From NCBI RefSeq assembly GCF_004006295.1, contig NZ_CP026095.1, forward strand, positions 3,644,001 through 3,708,000: a DNA stretch of 64,000 bases, read 5' to 3'. The translations under genes and the position numbers were made by a program. The notes below the pieces were generated by a model that was not told the DNA's origin, searched no databases, and was given only the letters and a program-made list of their open reading frames with translations. Below, one piece after another: positions 58,408-64,000 of the stretch (positions within the stretch are counted from its first letter, which is position 1; every line of letters starts with the position of its first letter). This DNA is from Peribacillus asahii (lineage in GTDB: Bacteria > Bacillota > Bacilli > Bacillales > DSM-1321).

Positions 58408-59532
58408 TTGATTTATTTTGACTACGCAGCAACAACACCAATTGATTCTGATGCTTTAAAAGTATGGATAGATGCTTCACAGCAGTTTTATGGAAATTCA
58501 AGCAGCCTTCATGATTGCGGCTCCCAGTCTGCCAAGCTACTTGATGTATCACGTCAACAGCTCGCTGCACTACTACACGTTGAAAAAGAGCATGTGATTT
58601 TTACAAGCGGCGGGTCTGAAAGCAATGTACTTGCGATTGACACCTTATTGTCATCTAAACATCCACATAAAAACCATATATTAGTTAGCCAAGCGGAGCA
58701 TGCCTCCATCTATCAATATGTTGAAAAGCTTAAAAACAACGGCTATCATATTACGTACCTTGAGCATCTACAAGATGGCACAATAGATCTCGATTATTTA
58801 GAAAACCAGCTTTCGGAACAAACATGTCTCGTCATCGTTCAACACGTTAATTCCGAAACAGGAGTCGTACAGCCAATTGAAGATATACGAACAATCCTAC
58901 ACAACCGAGATACTTTTCTTCATGTCGATTGTGTCCAATCTTTTGCTAAACTGCCACTACAATCGATTAGCAGAGCTTGTGACAGCATGGCAATCTCCAG
59001 CCATAAAGTATATGGTCCAAAAGGTGTCGGAGCGGTTATTTTTCCAAATAAACATAAACTAAAACCGGCGCTTCCAAATGTGACTCATGAATATGGCTTT
59101 CGAGCTGGTACTGTCAACGTGCCAGGAATTGCCGCTTTTGTGACAGCTGCTACAAAGCTAGTAAACCAGCTCGATCAGGAATTAGCACGCATATTCACCT
59201 TACGCACACAATTCATTGAGCTGCTGCATGAATCGAATGTACTCTTTGAAGTCATAGAATCAAAAAGAAGCCAGTTGCCGCATATTCTTGCGTTAACCTG
59301 CTCAGGACTGCAAGGACAATATATAATGATTGAATTAAATCGACGTGGATTAGCTATTTCTACAGGAAGTGCTTGCCAGATTGATAAGCAGGAGCCTTCC
59401 AAAATGATGCTTGCTATGGGGAAAACCATTGAGGAAGCACATCAGCTTATTCGCCTTTCATTTGGCAAAATGACGACAGAAGCAGATGTGAAAAAATTAG
59501 CCGAAAACTTTATTCAGGCTGTGGTACAATGA
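58408..59532 (+). CDS. nifS: Cysteine desulfurase NifS (NAD-cluster type)
   Basis: This 374-aa PLP enzyme begins LIYFDYAATTPID. It has SGGSESNVLAIDTL, the PLP Lys in SSHKVYGPKGVG near residue 200, and the active Cys in STGSACQIDKQEPS near 325, a class I-like loop. In Bacillus this paralogue, divergent from nadB, supplies sulfur for the NadA cluster. TTG at 58408 has GGATGTG six bases upstream; the upstream GTG at 58393 has none. niaR follows 38 bp later. Confidence 0.93.
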   Translation: MIYFDYAATTPIDSDALKVWIDASQQFYGNSSSLHDCGSQSAKLLDVSRQQLAALLHVEKEHVIFTSGGSESNVLAIDTLLSSKHPHKNHILVSQAEHASIYQYVEKLKNNGYHITYLEHLQDGTIDLDYLENQLSEQTCLVIVQHVNSETGVVQPIEDIRTILHNRDTFLHVDCVQSFAKLPLQSISRACDSMAISSHKVYGPKGVGAVIFPNKHKLKPALPNVTHEYGFRAGTVNVPGIAAFVTAATKLVNQLDQELARIFTLRTQFIELLHESNVLFEVIESKRSQLPHILALTCSGLQGQYIMIELNRRGLAISTGSACQIDKQEPSKMMLAMGKTIEEAHQLIRLSFGKMTTEADVKKLAENFIQAVVQ

Positions 59533-59569
59533 AATAATTATTCGTTTTTAAACATTGAGGAGAGATCAT

Positions 59570-60106
59570 ATGGACACGAAAAAAAAGTTACTCGGTGAAG
59601 AAAGACGATTGCAACTACTGCACATTCTCCAATCAAGTGACCGGCCTATTACAGGAAGTGAGCTTTCAAAACAAGCTAATGTTAGCCGACAAGTAATTGT
59701 GAGTGACATCACACTTCTAAAAGCCCGAAATGAACCGATTATCGCAACAAGCCAAGGCTATTTATATATGCATACAGCAAACAAAACACAAAATTATGAG
59801 CGTACCGTTGCCTGTCACCATGAGCCTTCACGTACAGAGGAAGAGCTAAACTTACTTGTTGATATCGGGGTAACTGTTAAAAATGTGAGCATTGAACATC
59901 CTATATACGGCGATTTAACAGCATCTATTATGGTTAGCAGCCGCAAAGACGTTCAACAATTTCTTACTAAAATGTCAGAAACAAATGCTTCCTATTTACT
60001 AGAACTAACCGATGGTATTCATCTTCATACATTAAGCGCATCATCAGAAGAGCTGTTAGATGAAGCGGAAGCTGTCTTAAAAAAAGCCAATATTCTTGTG
60101 GAATAG
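59570..60106 (+). CDS. niaR: NiaR (YrxA) transcriptional repressor of NAD biosynthesis
   Basis: The 178-aa protein combines an N-terminal HTH_11 domain (ERRLQLLHILQSSDRPITGSELSKQANVSRQVIVSDI) with a 3H domain (residues about 75-175) named for three conserved His: CHHEPSRTEEEL, VSIEHPIYGDL and DGIHLHTL. The 3H domain senses nicotinic acid with a metal. ATG at 59570 has GAGGAG at good spacing. Second gene of nifS-niaR. Confidence 0.94.
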   Translation: MDTKKKLLGEERRLQLLHILQSSDRPITGSELSKQANVSRQVIVSDITLLKARNEPIIATSQGYLYMHTANKTQNYERTVACHHEPSRTEEELNLLVDIGVTVKNVSIEHPIYGDLTASIMVSSRKDVQQFLTKMSETNASYLLELTDGIHLHTLSASSEELLDEAEAVLKKANILVE

Positions 60107-60113
60107 ATTTAGA

Positions 60114-60144
60114 AAAGCCCTCATTCAATAAGAATGAGGGCTTT
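60114..60144. terminator. Bidirectional terminator between niaR and pheA
   Basis: AAAGCCCTCATTC and GAATGAGGGCTTT form a 13-bp stem with a 5-base loop between convergent genes. Confidence 0.92.
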
Positions 60145-60146
60145 CC

Positions 60147-61022
60147 TTATCCCATCTTCACAGCTGTCTCCACAGCGAAGCTCGGATAACTTCCAAGAAT
60201 AGAAACCTTACAACCAAGTGCTTCTAATTCAGAAATAGTACCTGGAATAAGCACTTCATCAAGCGCCATTTCCACATCAATAATAAAGAAGTAATTTCCT
60301 AATCCCGTTTTCATTGGGCGGGATTCAATTTTGGACAAGTTCAATTTGCGCCATGCAAACGCTGAAAGCACTTGGTGAAGGGCTCCAGAATGGTCAGCAG
60401 GAAGCATCACCATCAGCGTCGTTTTCCAGCCTCGATTAACCGTTACATGCCCTTTATAGTCGACACTCTCCTTCGACACGACGATGAACTTCGTATGATT
60501 ATAAGAATAATCATGAACATTATGTTGAACAATCGTTAATCCATATTCCTCGGCCGCTAATTCATTCGCAATTGCAGCAATCTTTCGTTCCGGTTGCTCA
60601 CTAACCATTTTCGCTGCCGCTGCTGTTGATGTCACTTCTTCACATGGAATACCTTTCCATTCCTTATGTAAAAATTTATGACACTGTGCAATAGCATGCG
60701 GGTGTGAGTAAATCATGTCTGGTTTAAAACCAGGTACAGCCTGATCTGGATGCACCATAAAATGCTGCTGGATCGGTGTAATCACTTCTCCCTGAATCGG
60801 AAGCTGAACCTCATGAATTAAATAATCAATTGTAATATTAACGGAACCTTCTAATGCATTCTCAATTGGAACAACAGCAATATCAGCTTCTCCTTCTTGA
60901 ATAGCGTCGATACAATCTGGAATTGTAGCCTTTGGCATTTTTAATTCATTCGGAAAAAGCCGAGAGACCGCTAAATCTGTGAATGTAGCCTTAGGTCCGA
61001 GAAAAGCAATTTTGTGCGACAT
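60147..61022 (-). CDS. pheA: Prephenate dehydratase PheA
   Basis: This 291-aa monofunctional enzyme makes phenylpyruvate. The dehydratase domain has FLGPKATFTDLAVSRLF at the start, VVPIENALEGSV near residue 55 and EVTSTAAAAKMVSE near 135; the C-terminal ACT domain carries the Phe-binding ESRPMKTGLGNYFFIID near 235. AAAGGAG precedes the ATG. A terminator and a promoter lie between it and pheB, so it can be expressed alone. Confidence 0.97.
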   Translation of the reverse strand: MSHKIAFLGPKATFTDLAVSRLFPNELKMPKATIPDCIDAIQEGEADIAVVPIENALEGSVNITIDYLIHEVQLPIQGEVITPIQQHFMVHPDQAVPGFKPDMIYSHPHAIAQCHKFLHKEWKGIPCEEVTSTAAAAKMVSEQPERKIAAIANELAAEEYGLTIVQHNVHDYSYNHTKFIVVSKESVDYKGHVTVNRGWKTTLMVMLPADHSGALHQVLSAFAWRKLNLSKIESRPMKTGLGNYFFIIDVEMALDEVLIPGTISELEALGCKVSILGSYPSFAVETAVKMG

Positions 61023-61110
61023 CTAAAAACTCTCCTTTTTTCACGACAATATAGCTATTTGCCCTATTTACAGGCCTGTTATCGTTATTTACCATTAGAT
61101 ATATCCCTTT

Positions 61111-61139
61111 ATTTTATGCTATTTTCAGACTTTTTACAA
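61111..61139 (-). promoter_or_regulatory. Candidate pheA promoter
   Basis: On the minus strand TTGTAA (rc 61134-61139), 17 bp, TAAAAT (rc 61111-61116), about 90 bp before the pheA ATG and downstream of the pheB terminator. Confidence 0.6.
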
Positions 61140-61190
61140 TACTTTAACCCCGTACAAATTATCTACCCTTTCTTCTTTATACGCAAAAAA

Positions 61191-61215
61191 GCCCGTACAA
61201 TTGATATGCACGGGC
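61191..61215 (-). terminator. Terminator of pheB
   Basis: GCCCGTGCA and TGTACGGGC (one G-U) around a 7-base loop, then TTTTTTGCG on the minus strand, eight bases after the pheB stop. Confidence 0.88.
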
Positions 61216-61222
61216 TCCATCA

Positions 61223-61672
61223 TTACGCACCATTTCCTAATATTTCAACTTTTTCAACAAACTCCATTTTTCGAAATGTGGTAAGTAATTCATCAATGTC
61301 CATCGTCATTCCAGCCGTATTTAAAGAAAGCGTAACATTGGCACGTCCTTGCAAAGGAATCGTTTGGTGAATCGTCATAATGTTGCAGCCAGACAACGCA
61401 ACGACTCGTAATAGCTCTGACAAAGTGCCTGAACGATCTTCAAGATAAAAGAAGAGCGTAATCAACTTTTCTTTCACAATTGTATGAAAGGGAAATACCG
61501 TATCGCGATATTTATAAAAAGCACTTCGACTTAAATCCACACGCTGAACTGCTTCCCAAACAGATTCTACTTTACCGCGTTCAAGCATTTCCTTAGCATC
61601 TAACGTTTTCTTCATGGCCTCTGGAAGGACATCTTCGCGAACGAGGAAAAACTTCTTATCAATGCCGTTCAC
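61223..61672 (-). CDS. pheB: ACT domain protein PheB
   Basis: This 149-aa protein (PheB/YszB type) has an N-terminal helical region with [25 protein letters not shown] (about residues 39-63), which resembles a HTH, and a C-terminal ACT domain ([35 protein letters not shown]). It was once called chorismate mutase; its function is not settled. GTG start with GGGGGAAGG upstream. It follows obg. Confidence 0.9.
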   Translation of the reverse strand: MNGIDKKFFLVREDVLPEAMKKTLDAKEMLERGKVESVWEAVQRVDLSRSAFYKYRDTVFPFHTIVKEKLITLFFYLEDRSGTLSELLRVVALSGCNIMTIHQTIPLQGRANVTLSLNTAGMTMDIDELLTTFRKMEFVEKVEILGNGA

Positions 61673-61699
61673 TTACCTTCCCCCTCTGCCCAACCGTTA

Positions 61700-62992
61700 T
61701 TAATCAACAAATTCAAATTCATATTCTAAAATACGAACAATATCACCATCTGTTGCTCCTCTTTGACGAAGGGCTTCATCCACTCCGAATGAACGAAGCT
61801 GTCTTGCAAAACGGCGAACAGATTCTTCACGACTGAAATCCGTCATTTTAAATAGACGCTCGATTTTAAATCCAGAAACAGCAAAGCTGCCATCTGGCTC
61901 GCGCGTAATGTCAAACTCATCTTGTTGCGTTTCATGTTTATATAATACTCGATGAACCCCTTTATCTTCATCTTCATCATGATCAAGCGGGAATTCTGGT
62001 GTCTCTTCTAACTTATCTGCAATCGCAAACAACAGCTCCCGAATTCCTTCTCGTGTTAAAGCTGAAATTGGGAAAATCGGATAATCTTCTTGTAATTTCT
62101 CTTTAAATACCGCCAAATTTTCTTCTGAATCTGGCATATCCATTTTACTTGCCACAATAATTTGCGGACGCTCGGTTAAACGCAAGTTATATTCCTGCAA
62201 CTCTTTGTTAATCGTTTGATAGTCCTCGTAAGGGTCGCGACCTTCAAGACCAGACATATCAATCACATGAACGATGACTCTCGTTCTTTCAATATGGCGT
62301 AAAAACTGGTGACCGAGTCCAACACCTTCCGATGCCCCTTCAATTAAACCTGGCAGGTCAGCCATAACAAAGCTTCGATTATCTTCTGTTTCAACTACAC
62401 CTAGATTCGGCACAATCGTCGTAAAGTGATATTCAGCAATCTTTGGCTTCGCTGCTGACACAACAGATAATAATGTCGATTTCCCTACACTTGGAAAACC
62501 AACTAAACCTACATCAGCAAGTAATTTTAATTCCATTACAATATAGCGCTCTTGCCCTGGCTCACCATTTTCAGCAATCTCTGGAGCAGGGTTAGCTGGT
62601 GTAGCAAAACGAGAGTTCCCGCGACCGCCGCGACCGCCTTTAGCAATAACGGCACGCTGTCCATGCTCGACTAAATCGGCAATTACTTCTTTCGTATCAT
62701 CGTCAATAATAACCGTACCTGGTGGAACTTTCACAACCATATCCTGTGCATTTCGACCATGTTGATTTTTCGACATTCCGTGCTCGCCGCGCGATGCTTT
62801 AAAATGACGTTGATAACGGAAATCCATTAATGTTCGTAAACCTTCCTCTACTTCAAACACAACGTTCGCTCCGTTACCGCCATCTCCGCCTGCTGGGCCA
62901 CCTTTTGGTACATATTTTTCACGACGATATGCAACCATTCCGTTACCGCCATCTCCACCTTTTACAAACACTTTGACTTGATCGACAAACAT
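61700..62992 (-). CDS. obgE: GTPase Obg (ObgE/CgtA)
   Basis: The 430-aa protein has the glycine-rich Obg fold (residues 1-158, [30 protein letters not shown]), the G domain with G1 GFPSVGKST near 165, G3 [13 protein letters not shown]4 ASKMDMP (NKxD variant), and the Firmicute OCT domain (about 350-428). It links ribosome assembly, stress and sporulation. AAGGAAG precedes the ATG. spo0B is upstream, as in B. subtilis. Confidence 0.97.
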   Translation of the reverse strand: MFVDQVKVFVKGGDGGNGMVAYRREKYVPKGGPAGGDGGNGANVVFEVEEGLRTLMDFRYQRHFKASRGEHGMSKNQHGRNAQDMVVKVPPGTVIIDDDTKEVIADLVEHGQRAVIAKGGRGGRGNSRFATPANPAPEIAENGEPGQERYIVMELKLLADVGLVGFPSVGKSTLLSVVSAAKPKIAEYHFTTIVPNLGVVETEDNRSFVMADLPGLIEGASEGVGLGHQFLRHIERTRVIVHVIDMSGLEGRDPYEDYQTINKELQEYNLRLTERPQIIVASKMDMPDSEENLAVFKEKLQEDYPIFPISALTREGIRELLFAIADKLEETPEFPLDHDEDEDKGVHRVLYKHETQQDEFDITREPDGSFAVSGFKIERLFKMTDFSREESVRRFARQLRSFGVDEALRQRGATDGDIVRILEYEFEFVD

Positions 62993-63044
62993 GCTATCAC
63001 TTCCTTGTTTTCTATATGTACTATCTTGCTGTATGCGTCATTTC

Positions 63045-63587
63045 TTATTCAAACCTCACGTCCATTGTGAAAAAAAGCTCCTCTTCACTCAACGATTGCA
63101 CATTAACTGTTTGCTGCTCTGTTAGTGAATTAGTCAGAAACTTTGTCACAGTGTCCTGCTCTTTTAGCTTGCCTTGTAAATGGAAAGAACAACACATATT
63201 TCTGATTTCTTTTTTAGAAACCTCTATCGTAAGCATATTTTCAGTAAACGGATTTAACTGTTCTCCTAATAACTGAAAGTAGCTTCTCGTCCATTGATAC
63301 ATCAATTCATCCATGGATTCAGATGCTTCAAAAACATCTACGATTTCATATTCAAAATTGAACGTCCAATTTTCCCAATTTGCCGTCATTAGCAGTTCGC
63401 TAAATTTTGGCATATTTAAACTAGAAAGCCGAGCTTCTTGCTGCGTTTCAATAATAATTTCTTCAATAAACCCTTTTACACGATCAATCTTATTTAATTC
63501 CAAATTGCCTTTAATAATTTGGATTTTATTTAACCAATCATGCCGCGTTTGTCGAAGTACTTCGACAGTTGTCCAACTTTTATCCAT
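63045..63587 (-). CDS. spo0B: Sporulation initiation phosphotransferase Spo0B
   Basis: The 180-aa protein moves phosphate from Spo0F to Spo0A in the sporulation phosphorelay. The helical hairpin with the phosphorylated His is clear: RQTRHDWLNKIQIIKGNL (His16); the rest is the degenerate kinase-like C-terminal domain. It is shorter at the N-terminus than B. subtilis Spo0B (192 aa, His30). I chose ATG at 63587 because GAAGGTG lies six bases upstream; the frame stays open 59 codons further without another RBS. Confidence 0.92.
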   Translation of the reverse strand: MDKSWTTVEVLRQTRHDWLNKIQIIKGNLELNKIDRVKGFIEEIIIETQQEARLSSLNMPKFSELLMTANWENWTFNFEYEIVDVFEASESMDELMYQWTRSYFQLLGEQLNPFTENMLTIEVSKKEIRNMCCSFHLQGKLKEQDTVTKFLTNSLTEQQTVNVQSLSEEELFFTMDVRFE

Positions 63588-64000
63588 TATTAACACCTTC
63601 AATGTATGATAACATGAAATTTCACTCCTTAGAGTATCAGTTGAATCAATGGAACTTTTATAAAGCTTGCCTCTAACAGAGCACTCACTCCCATTAATTC
63701 CGGACAAAAACTTCTCTTCAAGCTCTATCATGCTGCTATTTACCAGTATATCAAAAATGCACAAGTCCGGTCATGAATACTCGTTCATAAATGACATGAA
63801 TGCCCCCGTCCAAAAAAAACAAATCTTGCTCCTTTGAATTCTTTGGACGATGGTAGAGCAAAAATTAAGGCTTTGTTGTAAGGCACTATTGATTTTCGGC
63901 TCATTTTCACCAAAAATTGTGTCAGCAACACTATGATTGAACAAAGCCAAAATAAAAAATAAAGGGCCGATTCCATCTAAGCAATATATATCCAACAATA
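63588..64000. other. Gene-poor 400-bp end region upstream of spo0B
   Basis: Bacillus genomes normally have rpmA here. I see no L27 coding sequence. The short frames (63771-63998 and 63785-63976) lack RBS and family motifs. The region holds the GGCTTTGTT inverted-repeat element at 63869 and a GTCCAAA/TTTGGAC pair near 63809-63846. It looks like an insertion remnant between spo0B and the ribosomal protein genes. Confidence 0.4.
63869..63948. repeat. 80-bp segment bounded by GGCTTTGTT inverted ends
   Basis: GGCTTTGTT at 63869-63877 is matched by AACAAAGCC at 63940-63948. The flanks AAAATTAA and AAAATAAA are similar but not identical, so a target duplication is possible, not proven. The ends recall transposase-type terminal repeats; with 80 bp and no ORF it would be a non-autonomous remnant (MITE or solo end). 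Confidence 0.4.

Noticed and set aside
63588..63764. N-terminal extension of Spo0B by 59 residues
   Set aside because: The RBS GAAGGTG is placed for the ATG at 63587, and Spo0B proteins start close to the His hairpin; the extension shows no family similarity.
63771..63998. 75-aa and 63-aa minus-strand ORFs at the window end
   Set aside because: They lack RBS and known motifs and cover the inverted-repeat element; possible decayed mobile DNA but not a supportable gene.

Overview
The window comes from a low-to-moderate GC, endospore-forming member of the Bacillaceae. Evidence: sporulation genes (spo0B, spoVB, bofC, coxA, safA, CotB-like coat proteins), Gram-positive control devices (two T-box leaders, a CymR-type Rrf2 regulator, NiaR), strong Shine-Dalgarno sites with frequent GTG and TTG starts, and a gene order that follows the Bacillus subtilis yrzB/alaS-to-obg/spo0B segment closely. 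The species cannot be fixed from the sequence alone.

Layout, left to right. 0-5.8 kb: start of yrzB, then ruvX, yrzL/ireB, alaS with its own promoter and T-box, a YrrI-type permease, and the small genes yrzR and yrrD. 5.9-13.4 kb: recD2, a TPR protein, mnmA, the cysteine desulfurase iscS, cymR and, divergently, rarA. 13.5-27.5 kb: an accessory block placed between rarA and the 6S RNA/aspS locus. It holds a 45-aa membrane peptide, an orphan ArsB-type permease, two CotB-like spore proteins, an MFS exporter, a secreted subtilisin with Ig-like domains, a five-gene branched-chain amino acid ABC operon (livJHMGF) with a frameshift in livH, and an M20 peptidase; yrvM is the one conserved gene inside it. 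27.7-39.3 kb: 6S RNA, aspS-hisS under a T-box, yrzK, the amidase yrvJ, dtd-relA, apt-recJ. 39.4-50 kb: secDF, comN, spoVB, yrbG, yrzE, yajC-tgt-queA, yrzS-ruvB-ruvA, bofC. 50.2-54.5 kb: a spore-envelope cluster of coxA, a CotS/APH-like kinase and a very large, repeat-expanded safA. 54.7-60.1 kb: NAD synthesis, nadB-nadC-nadA divergent from nifS-niaR around a NiaR-type palindrome. 60.1-63.6 kb: pheA, pheB, obg, spo0B. The last 400 bp lack the expected rpmA and contain a small inverted-repeat-bounded element.

How the genes work together. iscS-mnmA form the sulfur relay for tRNA 2-thiouridine, while nifS probably serves the Fe-S cluster of NadA. tgt-queA make queuosine and yajC-secDF assist secretion. 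ruvA-ruvB, ruvX, recD2, recJ and rarA form a dispersed recombination and repair set. relA-apt-dtd link nucleotide and stringent metabolism.

The features most worth checking are the one-base livH frameshift in a homopolymer, the nested tandem repeats of safA with a translationally coupled kinase, three 21-bp-phased motifs upstream of the M20 peptidase, a perfect palindrome in the liv leader, a probable AUC start on yrzE, and a short upstream ORF in front of the ArsB-type gene. I found no CRISPR array, rRNA, tRNA, prophage or intact insertion sequence.
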